Source: DAONLM01 sp035406685 (GTDB taxonomy: Bacteria > Spirochaetota > GWE2-31-10 > MWDO01). From it: a DNA stretch of 16,257 bases. This document shows positions 1 to 7,232 of this stretch, piece after piece. Below the pieces are notes generated by a model. The model was not told where the DNA came from, ran no database searches, and saw nothing but the letters and a program-made list of their open reading frames with translations. The position numbers and the translations under genes were made by a program. The DNA lies in NCBI GenBank assembly GCA_035406685.1, contig DAONLM010000048.1:1-16257 (forward strand). The letters are read 5' to 3'. How positions within the stretch are numbered: position 1 is the first letter of the stretch; the number at the start of each line of letters is the position of its first letter.

Positions 1-2
1 AT

Positions 3-92
3 CCAGATATCCCCTTTTATATCGACCAGGAAGTATATTATTACCTTGTTTTTGGCACAGATTTTTGCTTAAAACAGATTCAATTTCTATAG
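3..92 (+). CDS. possible C-terminal end of an upstream gene (partial, uncertain)
   Basis: From the window edge, a plus-strand frame reads about 29 residues to TAG at 90-92. It contains PDIPFYIDQEVYYYLVFG, which has a protein-like acidic and aromatic composition. This edge is visibly less AT-rich than the spacer after it, as coding DNA usually is here. The codons (ATC, GAC, CCC, GGC) are not the ones favoured by neighbouring genes, and another plus frame and one minus frame are also open here, so the assignment is weak. I recognise no family. Confidence 0.22.
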   Translation, partial: PDIPFYIDQEVYYYLVFGTDFCLKQIQFL

Positions 93-192
93 AAACAAAA
101 ACTTTTAAAAAATTTTCTTTATTTTATTACTCTTACTCAAAAATTATCCTACCATAACTCTGCTTTCAACATTACAAAGATAGTTTAACTTT

Positions 193-221
193 TTGACAAA
201 ATAAAATTTTTTGAGAATATA
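193..221 (+). promoter_or_regulatory. upstream sigma70-type promoter candidate
   Basis: A consensus -35 TTGACA lies at 193-198, followed after 17 nt by AATATA (216-221); TATATA at 218-223 is an alternative -10 with 19-nt spacing. The -35 and its downstream flank closely resemble the promoter at 348. It would give a leader of about 190 nt for the debranching gene. Confidence 0.45.
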
Positions 222-347
222 TATCTGGTAATAGGAATATCTTATTGTTTTTTAAAAAAATAGAATAACAATTGTCGCATAAGTTGTAGAGGGTATATTG
301 TGAAAAAAATGCTTGAAAATAAAATAATATTTTTATTTAATTATTTT

Positions 348-376
348 TTGACAAAATAAAAATTTTGAATTATATA
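348..376 (+). promoter_or_regulatory. sigma70-type promoter for the debranching enzyme gene
   Basis: TTGACA (348-353) is followed after 17 nt by TATATA (371-376). A perfect TATAAT also occurs at 384-389, but it is 30 nt from this -35. Transcription would begin about 35-40 nt upstream of the ATG at 421, leaving room for the AAGGA ribosome-binding site at 410-414. Confidence 0.6.
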
Positions 377-420
377 TATTTTGTATAATATTTAAAATTA
401 ATTTATATCAAGGATAGAAT

Positions 421-2832
421 ATGATTTCTCTTTCTAAGCTTAGATTAACCGCAGATAAGAATAAACGATTTATTCAATCAGATAATTTATATACATATTT
501 TTCTGTCTCAGATTTTAATAATGAATTTGATGGGTTATATTTTAATGGTTTTAAGATTTTTGATTCTGTTTATATTTCTAATAAAATAGTTAAAAACAAG
601 ATAAATTCTATAATTTCAATAGATATTCATTATTCAAATGGAGATATACTTGACTGTTCTTTATTTAGAAAAAATAATGGCTTTTTAGTAGAATTAAAAA
701 ATAAGAATGTTTTACCCTCATTTAAGAAAAAATGGAATTTTAATTTTGAAATTTCTTCTGCATTTGAAGTTCTTGAAAAAAATAGTAAGTTTATTTTACT
801 CGAATATTCTAATCCAGTAAGAGAAGGGTTTGGTTTTGATAAGGCTTTTTGTATTTTTTCTGTACCTTATGAATATAGTATAGATAAATCAGAGATTAAA
901 GATAAATCCTTATCAATTACCTTGATAAATAGTAAAAAAACAGAAGATCCACCAGAAATTTATCTTTTATATCATACTGATGTTGATAGATTAAAGTCTT
1001 TATTTAATTCAAATATTCTAAAATTAAATATTCTAAAAAAACAGCATATAAAGAATTCCATACTTTCTTTAAGATTTTCAAATTTTGAGACAGAAAATAA
1101 TGAGTTTAATATAGCATTATCTCATGCGATACTTTCAGGCCAGACATTTGTTATGCATAAGAATGATAATATCGGTATATGGGCTGGATATCCGTGGTTT
1201 GATAATAATTGGGGGAGAGATACATTTATATCCCTCCCGGGTATTTCTCTTGTTACTGGAAGATATGAAGAGGCATTGCATATTATTGAGACATTTATAA
1301 AAAGGCAGTGTCTTAATAAGAAGTCTCCAAATTACGGTAAGATCCCAAATGTTATATTTAGAGAGGATAATATATTATACAATACTGCTGATGCAACTCC
1401 TCTATTTATTCGTGAAATATATGAATACTTTTTATATACTGGAGACTACAATTCTATTTTGAGTCTCTTAAATTCGATTTTAATTGCAATAGATGGGGTT
1501 TATATAAAGAATAAAGATAAAAATAATTTCTATCTTCATAATGATTCTGATGATTGGATGGATGCTAAAAAAGATGGAAAGTATCCATATTCTCCAAGAG
1601 GGGATAAGGCAATTGAGATAGAGGTATTATGGTATACAGCATTATACTGTGTTATTAATATTATTGATTATGTTGTTGAGTTTTATAATAATAGATTTCC
1701 TACTTATTCAAAGAATTTGAGTGTTAATGATCTTGTTTCTAAAAAGATTAGTTATAAATTAGAAGCAGAAAAATTAAAGAATTCTATTTTAAAATATTTT
1801 TTTTCTGAAAATCCCCCTTATCTTTATGATCATCTGAATAAAGATATGACGCCGGGTACTAAAATAAGGCCAAATGTTTTTCTTGCTATTCATTATTCAA
1901 TGTTACCCGGCATTCCCTCTTTATTTAGCAAAGAGTTTATTTTAAAAGTTTTTAAATATTTTACTCCAAAACTTGTATATAAACATGGGGTTAGTTCTCT
2001 TTCAAAAGATGATGAAGATTTTCATCCAATTCATATTTCCGATAAATATCATAAAGATGCGGCATATCATAATGGGGCAATATGGCAATGGCTTAGTGGT
2101 AGCTTTATTAAATGTGGGGTTAATTTAGGATTTAAGGATTTTGTATTTGAGCATTTAAACAATTTATCTCATCAGATCCTTCATGTTGGTGCTATTGGAA
2201 CTTTGAGTGAACTTGCCGATCCTTTTCTTGTAAATAATGAGGTTAATCCTTCTGGTACATATAGTCAGGCATGGTCTGTTGCTGAATTTTGTAGAATTTT
2301 TTATCAGGATATTATCGGTATATATCCAAATGTTCCGGAAAGAATTTTATATATTACTCCATTTATTCCTAAAAAACTCGGAACAGTTAAGGTAATTGTA
2401 AGATACGGTTTTTATGAAACATTGAGTATTTATGTAAGAGTGAATAAAGCCACATCTACTCCTTCTTATATTGAAGTAAAGGCAATTGAGATTAAGAAGC
2501 CAGTTAAAATAATAATTACAGCTAATTTAGCCACAGATTATCAAAAGAGTCTTATTAATTTTAAATTTTCTAAATTTCACTTTATTTTAAATAAGAAAAA
2601 TGATAATATAAGGATAAATTTTGATACAATATTTAATGAGAAAAGAGCAAGAATAAGTGATATTTCAATGGGACAGGCTGCTGATTTTAATGAGTTTATT
2701 ACTTTTAATGAGAGCATAGAAGATAGAATTAGTGAAGAATTAAAATATTCAGACGATATTAAAGATATTAAGATATTTAATTGTATGAAAGAGGAAAATT
2801 ATTTAGATAGAAAAATTTTTGGTATAAAATAG
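421..2832 (+). CDS. glycogen debranching enzyme (amylo-alpha-1,6-glucosidase type)
   Basis: This 803-residue protein resembles the bacterial/archaeal glycogen debranching family: an N-terminal beta-rich domain (about residues 20-230) and a GH15-like (alpha/alpha)6 barrel (about 235-680). It would hydrolyse alpha-1,6 branch points in glycogen in the cytoplasm. Family signatures visible are GYPWFDNNWGRDT (256-268), DDWMDA (377-382), PRGDKAIEIEVLWY with E399, and GTLSELAD (593-600), followed by a GTYSQAWSVAE-like block. Residues after about 690 form a charged tail that I do not recognise. The start is set by AAGGA (410-414) 6 nt before ATG. The STAS gene follows after 9 nt and is probably cotranscribed. 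No other glycogen gene is in the window. No signal peptide is seen. Confidence 0.88.
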   Translation: MISLSKLRLTADKNKRFIQSDNLYTYFSVSDFNNEFDGLYFNGFKIFDSVYISNKIVKNKINSIISIDIHYSNGDILDCSLFRKNNGFLVELKNKNVLPSFKKKWNFNFEISSAFEVLEKNSKFILLEYSNPVREGFGFDKAFCIFSVPYEYSIDKSEIKDKSLSITLINSKKTEDPPEIYLLYHTDVDRLKSLFNSNILKLNILKKQHIKNSILSLRFSNFETENNEFNIALSHAILSGQTFVMHKNDNIGIWAGYPWFDNNWGRDTFISLPGISLVTGRYEEALHIIETFIKRQCLNKKSPNYGKIPNVIFREDNILYNTADATPLFIREIYEYFLYTGDYNSILSLLNSILIAIDGVYIKNKDKNNFYLHNDSDDWMDAKKDGKYPYSPRGDKAIEIEVLWYTALYCVINIIDYVVEFYNNRFPTYSKNLSVNDLVSKKISYKLEAEKLKNSILKYFFSENPPYLYDHLNKDMTPGTKIRPNVFLAIHYSMLPGIPSLFSKEFILKVFKYFTPKLVYKHGVSSLSKDDEDFHPIHISDKYHKDAAYHNGAIWQWLSGSFIKCGVNLGFKDFVFEHLNNLSHQILHVGAIGTLSELADPFLVNNEVNPSGTYSQAWSVAEFCRIFYQDIIGIYPNVPERILYITPFIPKKLGTVKVIVRYGFYETLSIYVRVNKATSTPSYIEVKAIEIKKPVKIIITANLATDYQKSLINFKFSKFHFILNKKNDNIRINFDTIFNEKRARISDISMGQAADFNEFITFNESIEDRISEELKYSDDIKDIKIFNCMKEENYLDRKIFGIK

Positions 2833-2841
2833 GGGGAGGAT

Positions 2842-3150
2842 GTGAATATAAAATATTATTACAATGAAGATACAGCAGATATATATGTGGAAGGGATAAT
2901 AGATGCTTCTTCAAGTTCTGAGTTAAATACTAAATTTCAAGAGATAATGTCAAATCCGAGTATAAAGAATGTCAATCTTGATTTAAAGAATGTTGAGTCT
3001 ATAAATTCGAGTGGTATTGGTAAAATTTTAAGATTTTATAAATATATAGATGGGATTGGTGGAGAGTTTAAGATAGTTCATGTTTCTGATAGACTTTTTG
3101 AGGTCTTTAGAGATATTAATCTTGATAAAATAATTTCTATCTCTAAGTAA
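2842..3150 (+). CDS. STAS-domain anti-sigma-factor antagonist
   Basis: This 102-residue protein is a single STAS domain of the SpoIIAA/RsbV type. In partner switching, such proteins bind an anti-sigma kinase when unphosphorylated and are released when phosphorylated. The phosphorylation-loop motif is INSSGIGKI; by analogy with the DSSG loop of SpoIIAA, Ser57 is the likely phosphoserine. The start is GTG at 2842. AGGGGG (2831-2836), which can pair with the 16S tail through one G-U, lies 5 nt upstream and overlaps the stop codon of the debranching gene; the ATG at 2840 is out because it is followed directly by TGA. No cognate kinase or sigma factor is adjacent. The PP2C phosphatase at 11884-13521 is a possible partner (inference). 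Confidence 0.85.
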   Translation: MNIKYYYNEDTADIYVEGIIDASSSSELNTKFQEIMSNPSIKNVNLDLKNVESINSSGIGKILRFYKYIDGIGGEFKIVHVSDRLFEVFRDINLDKIISISK

Positions 3151-3157
3151 GATTTTT

Positions 3158-3185
3158 TTGACATTTTTTTATTTTGTGCTATAAT
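3158..3185 (+). promoter_or_regulatory. strong extended -10 promoter, apparently leaderless
   Basis: Consensus TTGACA (3158-3163) is followed after 16 nt by perfect TATAAT (3180-3185), preceded by TGC to give an extended -10 TGCTATAAT. Initiation 7 nt after the -10 falls at about 3192, next to the ATG at 3193, so there is no space for a ribosome-binding site. Confidence 0.75.
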
Positions 3186-3192
3186 AATTTAT

Positions 3193-3885
3193 ATGAAAAG
3201 AGTAATTATTATATTTTTTTTATTTAATTTTGTTTTTGGTCTTTTTACCAATGAGAAGGATGTAACTTCGGATAGCGAAGACAAGGGGAAATTTACTAAA
3301 ATTTCAAAATATGATACTGCAAAAATTCTTTACTGGACATCTTATGGCACTACCGGCTTATTTGCAGTGGTTAATAGTTTTGCATATCTTGGCTATGCTG
3401 TGAATATATCAAAAGACATTAAAGAGACATCAGATTCTATTAAGAGTGCAACAAATATTCTTATGCCTACTTTTACCAATATGAGTGAATCATTGCCTTT
3501 TATCTATTTTGGTTATCATTTTTTATTGGCTGGTTTTGCTTTTATTCCTTATTATGGTGGGGTATTGTATGGTAGTTTTTTATATTTAGCAGGTATATTG
3601 GTTTCTATTATTAGAATGTTTAACCCAATTGATATGTTCTGGCAATATGAAGTTCCTTCAAATTTAGCTCAGTCATATAGGGATAGGCTTGTTGATATTC
3701 ATCATAAAATATTTGATCCAGTCTCATATTTTGTTCTTGGGACATTTGCAATTATTTTTGGTGTGTGTGAGATAATTTCTTACTATTTTTATAGAAAACA
3801 GATTAATAAAATCAAATATCCCATAATGCATAAGATTTTAACATTTTCTCTTGATGGTTCAATTATTATTAAACTGCCTATATGA
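3193..3885 (+). CDS. multi-pass membrane protein of unknown function
   Basis: I do not recognise a family for this 230-residue protein. It starts with a signal-like segment (MKRVIIIFFLFNFVFG), then has a charged stretch (residues 20-45) and hydrophobic helices near 46-70, 103-120, 122-141 and 176-199. It is therefore an inner-membrane or multi-pass envelope protein. The start fits the N-terminal signal, yet the promoter's -10 ends only 8 nt upstream and no Shine-Dalgarno sequence is present, so the mRNA is probably leaderless. Its last codons overlap the next gene in an ATGA arrangement. Coupling with the OmpA-domain protein suggests a shared envelope role (inference). Confidence 0.75.
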   Translation: MKRVIIIFFLFNFVFGLFTNEKDVTSDSEDKGKFTKISKYDTAKILYWTSYGTTGLFAVVNSFAYLGYAVNISKDIKETSDSIKSATNILMPTFTNMSESLPFIYFGYHFLLAGFAFIPYYGGVLYGSFLYLAGILVSIIRMFNPIDMFWQYEVPSNLAQSYRDRLVDIHHKIFDPVSYFVLGTFAIIFGVCEIISYYFYRKQINKIKYPIMHKILTFSLDGSIIIKLPI

Positions 3886-5066
3886 AAATTAAATATATTT
3901 TAATAATAATTATTTTTATAACTCTTAATATTTCATCCATTGAGTTAAAATATAAATTTCGGATTGGAGAAGTTTTATATATTGAAACAAACTCAGTTAT
4001 AAGGCAAATAGTTAATGGGGAATACAACGGCGAGACAAAGATAAAAGAGGTCTCCTATATTACTACAAAAGAAATTTTAAAAGATAGTACTTTGCTTGAA
4101 TCTAAAATTTATACCTTGATGCAGGAGAATATATTTAATCAAAAAATTTATAAAGTTGAAAACAATTATAAATATAAATATCAAAAGACTATTTTCGGAA
4201 AGACTAAAAAACTTGAATTTAATGAGGGATATCATGATTTTCCACAGTTTGATAATAGGGATATTAAAATTGGAGATAGTTGGATAGCCAGCTCTTTTTA
4301 TAATGTTAGATTTTTTGGTAAGAAGAGCCCCAGATTAAGACTTGATTTTGATATTGTCTATAGATTAGGTGATATTAGAAATATTGATGGCAAAAGTATT
4401 GCAATAATTTCAGCAAAAGCGATTTTTAGTTATGAAAGGAATAAAGAGATTTTTAAAATTTTTAACATAATAAAATTTGTAGGATTTAATGATTTTTTAA
4501 TAGAGTTTAATATAGATGATGGAAGGGTAAAGAGAATCGAAGAGATTTTTGATTATACTTATATTCTTCAAGATAATACTGTTATTGAGGCAAGTGGTAA
4601 TTCTATTTCTGAATATGAGGTTCCACCGCCGATTAAGAAAGAAGAGGTAGATAAGATAAAAGAAAATATTGAAAGAGACAAAGATAATAATACAAAAATT
4701 GAGATTAAAGATGATAAGAGTCTATCAATTTCTTTGGAGAATATTAGATTTAAGCCAGATAGTGCTATTCTTACAGAAGTGGAGGAAAAAAGGCTTGATA
4801 AGATAGCATTGATTTTAGAAAATTATAGATCAAATCATATAATTATTATAGGCCATACAGCAGACATAGGAAAACCCAAACAACAACAGATTCTTTCTGA
4901 AGAGAGGGCAAAGAGTGTTTTAAATTATCTTGTTCAAAAACATAAATTTAATCCAGAGTTATTATCTTATGAAGGTAAAGGCGGGACAGAGCCAATAGGG
5001 GATAATTCAACAGAAGAGGGTAGAAGTAAAAATAGAAGGGTTGAGATAATTGTCCTACCAAAATAA
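3882..5066 (+). CDS. OmpA-family peptidoglycan-binding envelope protein
   Basis: The 394-residue protein opens with a hydrophobic signal peptide (residues 1-19, KYILIIIIFITLN). A beta-rich periplasmic region of about 230 residues follows, then a charged linker (about 245-275) and a C-terminal OmpA-like domain (about 280-392). In that domain GHTADIG (324-330) and NRRVEI (384-389) mark the peptidoglycan-contacting loop and helix; D328 and R386 are likely diaminopimelate contacts by family analogy. The domain implies a diderm envelope. The ATG overlaps the TGA of the upstream membrane gene by 3 nt, so translation is probably coupled. The N-terminal region is unassigned. Confidence 0.85.
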   Translation: MKIKYILIIIIFITLNISSIELKYKFRIGEVLYIETNSVIRQIVNGEYNGETKIKEVSYITTKEILKDSTLLESKIYTLMQENIFNQKIYKVENNYKYKYQKTIFGKTKKLEFNEGYHDFPQFDNRDIKIGDSWIASSFYNVRFFGKKSPRLRLDFDIVYRLGDIRNIDGKSIAIISAKAIFSYERNKEIFKIFNIIKFVGFNDFLIEFNIDDGRVKRIEEIFDYTYILQDNTVIEASGNSISEYEVPPPIKKEEVDKIKENIERDKDNNTKIEIKDDKSLSISLENIRFKPDSAILTEVEEKRLDKIALILENYRSNHIIIIGHTADIGKPKQQQILSEERAKSVLNYLVQKHKFNPELLSYEGKGGTEPIGDNSTEEGRSKNRRVEIIVLPK

Positions 5067-5067
5067 G

Positions 5068-5090
5068 AAAGTATACTTTAATTTTTTTTT
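5068..5090 (+). terminator. weak intrinsic terminator candidate after the OmpA-domain gene
   Basis: The palindrome AAAGTATACTTT (5068-5079) begins one base after the TAA and is followed by nine Ts (5082-5090). The stem is short and A/T-rich, so its strength is doubtful. The convergent RHH gene ends about 100 nt further on. Confidence 0.35.
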
Positions 5091-5187
5091 ATAAAAAGTT
5101 TTGGTTGTGTTAAAGAGATAGAGTTATGTTATGTCAATTCTTTAAAAGAGTATAAATGTTTACTGATTAACCGTGAATAATAAAATT

Positions 5188-5688
5188 TTATAGAAATTGA
5201 AACTCAGTAAGAGAGAAATTTTGGGCAAAATACATTAAATAACTGTATAGTTTGGAGTCTGAATGGGGGATATCTTGCCCAACCTTCCTTACCTTTACCT
5301 TATTTTTTCTCATCATCTCGATCTCCTCGCTTACTTTCTTTGTTATCTCCATAAACTCCTCTTCACCATACTCTTCAACACCTTTGAAATATACCTCCAT
5401 TATTTCCCTCAAAAGAGTCGCCATACTGAAGGTATTTAATTGATGATGAAGCATCTTTAATTGATTGTATATCTCCTTTGGCAAATATGTTCTTATCTTT
5501 TTAGTTGCATTAATTCTTGGATAGTCTTTTTTTCTTATTGGTTCTTCAATATGCTTTTTAGTAAGAAAAAATGCCATTTTTAATAGTATATCTCTGACAA
5601 TCGCAGAGATACTTTTATTTTTTTGATTCTTTAAATTTTTAATTTTTTCATATAAATCTTTATTAACAACAAATTCAAACTCAATCAT
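5188..5688 (-). CDS. tandem ribbon-helix-helix-like DNA-binding protein, unknown family
   Basis: I recognise no named family for this 166-residue protein, but two segments look like RHH/CopG units. The first (about residues 3-40) has a beta strand EFEFVV, a helix DLYEKIKNL and a helix SISAIVRDILLKMA. The second (about 63-103) has a strand KIRTYLP, a helix KEIYNQLKML and a helix FSMATLLREIMEVYF. Two units in one chain would make a pseudo-dimer; this is inferred from pattern only. A charged helix (105-135) and a conserved-looking end, NFSLTEFQFL, follow. AAGGGG at 5695-5700 sits 6 nt before the ATG. It stands alone, divergent from scpB. A gene starting at 16209 has a matching N-terminus and the same upstream element. 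Confidence 0.65.
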   Translation of the reverse strand: MIEFEFVVNKDLYEKIKNLKNQKNKSISAIVRDILLKMAFFLTKKHIEEPIRKKDYPRINATKKIRTYLPKEIYNQLKMLHHQLNTFSMATLLREIMEVYFKGVEEYGEEEFMEITKKVSEEIEMMRKNKVKVRKVGQDIPHSDSKLYSYLMYFAQNFSLTEFQFL

Positions 5689-5704
5689 ATTTTACCCCTT
5701 TTTT

Positions 5705-5758
5705 AAAAAAATTATTTTCTATATATTAATCACAAAATTTTTGAGAAAATCCTTTACA
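5705..5758 (-). promoter_or_regulatory. conserved 54-bp control element, copy 1
   Basis: Read on the minus strand this runs from TGTAAAGGATTTTCTC at 5758 down to a T-run ending at 5705. The first 35 positions (5724-5758) are identical to 16140-16174, and 16 of the next 19 match. It includes the palindrome CAAAA-A-TTTTG. It lies directly upstream of the ribosome-binding site of the RHH-like gene. No good -35 hexamer is present, so it may be an operator or an activator-dependent promoter (inference). Confidence 0.75.
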
Positions 5759-5761
5759 TGT

Positions 5762-5792
5762 TTTTTCAAAAAAATTAATTTTTTTTGAAAAA
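5762..5792. repeat. inverted repeat upstream of RHH-like gene
   Basis: TTTTTCAAAAAAATT (5762-5776) is followed immediately by AATTTTTTTTGAAAAA (5777-5792). The arms are complementary apart from one extra T. It lies just outside the conserved 54-bp element on its promoter-distal side, where copy 2 also carries an inverted repeat of different sequence. Confidence 0.6.
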
Positions 5793-5830
5793 GTCTTGAA
5801 TTTTATTGGAATAAATTTATCATATTTATT

Positions 5831-5887
5831 TTTTTTGAAGAGATAATTAAATTTTCACTAAAAAGTTAGATTTTTGACTTCAAAAAA
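5831..5887. repeat. 10-bp inverted repeat in the RHH-scpB divergent region
   Basis: TTTTTTGAAG (5831-5840) and CTTCAAAAAA (5878-5887) are perfect complements separated by 37 nt. The right arm ends 2 nt before the scpB -35. The TTCAAAAAA core also occurs in both arms of the repeat at 5762-5792, giving four copies within about 130 bp. Confidence 0.5.
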
Positions 5888-5889
5888 TT

Positions 5890-5918
5890 TTGACAAAACA
5901 GAAAAAATCAATTATAAC
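5890..5918 (+). promoter_or_regulatory. sigma70-type promoter for the scpB operon
   Basis: TTGACA (5890-5895) is followed after 17 nt by TATAAC (5913-5918). It leaves about 30 nt of leader before the scpB start. The context TTTTGACAAAA matches the promoters near 193 and 348. Confidence 0.65.
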
Positions 5919-5956
5919 TGAATTATCTTTAAAATTAAAAATCTAAGGAAAAGAGG

Positions 5957-6505
5957 GTGTTTTTGGATAAGAGGGATTTATTAGCTCTTATTGAAGCCAT
6001 TATTTTCTACGAAAATGGGATTGTTAGTCTTGAAAAAATATCAAAGTTAACAAATTTAGACAATATTACTATTGTTAATGCCATAAGAGAACTTAATAAT
6101 AAATATAACGATACATCTCATGCTATTTTTATAGATGAGATAGATGGTGGTTATTTCTTTAATATAAAAAAAGAGATTTTTAATGAACTTAAAGATATTT
6201 ATAACATAAAAAGTAAGACAAGATTGTCCCAAGCAGTATTAACAGTGCTTTCCATAATAGCATATAGACAACCAATTACAAAGGCTGAGATAGAGGATAT
6301 TAGAGGGGTTTCTTCTGATAATGCTATAAAAATTTTATTAGAAAAAAATCTTATTGAAATAGTGGGAAGAAAGGATGTTTTAGGTAAGCCATTAATGTAT
6401 GGGACAACAACAGAGTTTTTAAAACTTTTTAATTTAAAGAGTATAAAAGATTTGCCAAAAGTTACAGAATTAAAGAGTGAAGAGTTTGTTATTGATGAAG
6501 AGTGA
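5957..6505 (+). CDS. scpB: segregation and condensation protein B
   Basis: This 182-residue cytoplasmic protein is ScpB, the winged-helix partner of ScpA and SMC in the bacterial condensin complex. Recognisable family blocks are LLALIEAIIFYENG at the N-terminus, AVLTVLSIIAYRQPITKAEI in the middle and GKPLMYGTTTEFLKLF near the end. GTG at 5957 follows AAGGA (5945-5949) by 7 nt. TTG at 5963 is an equally plausible start because AGAGGG (5952-5957) sits 5 nt before it; this would remove two residues. Its usual neighbour scpA is not upstream: the position is occupied by the divergent RHH-like gene. It is the first gene of a long co-directional cluster. Confidence 0.9.
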   Translation: MFLDKRDLLALIEAIIFYENGIVSLEKISKLTNLDNITIVNAIRELNNKYNDTSHAIFIDEIDGGYFFNIKKEIFNELKDIYNIKSKTRLSQAVLTVLSIIAYRQPITKAEIEDIRGVSSDNAIKILLEKNLIEIVGRKDVLGKPLMYGTTTEFLKLFNLKSIKDLPKVTELKSEEFVIDEE

Positions 6506-7232
6506 GAATAAGGGTATAAGGTTAAATAGATATCTTGCCTTATGTGGCGTTGCTTCAAGAAGGGGGAGTGAACAATATATACTTGATGGTAGAGTAAAGA
6601 TTAATGGAAATGTTGTTACAAATATTGCGACAATTGTCAATGAGTCTGATATTGTTGAGATAGATGGTAAAAGAATAAATAAATTGGAGAATATCTATCT
6701 TGTCTTGAATAAGCCAGTGAATACTGTTTGTTCAAGAAAAGATCTTGCTAATAGAAGGACAATTTATGATATAGTTGATATTAATATCCCAAATATTTTT
6801 TCTGTGGGAAGACTCGATTATAAGTCGAGTGGTTTATTAATCTTGACAAATGATGGTGAGTTTGCTAATAGTTTAATTCATCCATCTAATAATATTATAA
6901 AAGAGTATACTGTTAAGGTAGATTTTAAGAATAAAAAAGATTTTAAAGATACTTTAAAAAGAATGTCAGACAATTTTATAAAAGGGATAAGGATAGATAA
7001 TATTTTTTATAAAGCGTATGATATAAAAATAGTTGACTATAATACGATAAAGGTCTATTTAATAGAAGGGAAAAAAAGAGAGATAAGGATTGTATTTAAC
7101 TATTTTAATATTGATATAAATAGTCTTTGCAGGACAAAGATTGGTAATATGGAGTTAAAAAGCCTTTTATTAAAAGAAGGGGAGTATAAAATTTTTTCAA
7201 AGGAGAAAATTTTAAAACTAATTTATGGCTAA
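6495..7232 (+). CDS. rluB: RsuA/RluB-family rRNA pseudouridine synthase
   Basis: The 245-residue enzyme isomerises a uridine of ribosomal RNA to pseudouridine. It has an S4 RNA-binding domain (RLNRYLALCGVASRRGSE, early residues) and a catalytic domain with GRLDYKSSGLLILTNDG, in which D108 is the expected catalytic aspartate. The conserved EGKKREIR segment near the C-terminus also fits. I chose ATG 6495 because the S4 domain then begins at the usual distance; an in-frame GTG at 6477 would add six residues. The start overlaps the scpB end by 11 nt with no clear Shine-Dalgarno, suggesting coupling. RluB is the likeliest subfamily from the scpB neighbourhood, but RsuA/RluE/RluF cannot be excluded. 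Confidence 0.85.
   Translation: MKSENKGIRLNRYLALCGVASRRGSEQYILDGRVKINGNVVTNIATIVNESDIVEIDGKRINKLENIYLVLNKPVNTVCSRKDLANRRTIYDIVDINIPNIFSVGRLDYKSSGLLILTNDGEFANSLIHPSNNIIKEYTVKVDFKNKKDFKDTLKRMSDNFIKGIRIDNIFYKAYDIKIVDYNTIKVYLIEGKKREIRIVFNYFNIDINSLCRTKIGNMELKSLLLKEGEYKIFSKEKILKLIYG

Larger units (their letters stand above)
93..420. other. AT-rich intergenic and leader region before the debranching enzyme
   Basis: No substantial gene is visible in this 328-nt stretch. It holds two TTGACA-type promoters (near 193 and 348) that share the string TTTTTGACAAAATAAAA. Two perfect palindromes are present: TTTCTATAGAAA (84-95, at the left boundary) and ACAATTGT (268-275). At 300-359 there is a 19-codon reading frame (GTG start, TAA stop) preceded by AGAGGG at 288-293 with 6-nt spacing. 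That frame runs into the second promoter, so it could only be translated from the upstream one. It may be chance in such AT-rich DNA. Confidence 0.5.

Noticed and set aside
53..69. Sigma54-like -24/-12 promoter: TGGCAC followed by TTGCT
   Set aside because: GG and GC are separated by 11 nt instead of the strict 10, and the site lies in a possibly coding edge with no gene starting just downstream.
6477..6494. Longer pseudouridine synthase start at GTG 6477
   Set aside because: The six extra residues extend further into scpB without a better ribosome-binding site; ATG 6495 places the S4 domain normally.
6199..6558. Minus-strand open frame of 119 codons
   Set aside because: It is the antisense shadow of scpB and the rluB start, with no promoter, ribosome-binding site or recognisable protein pattern.
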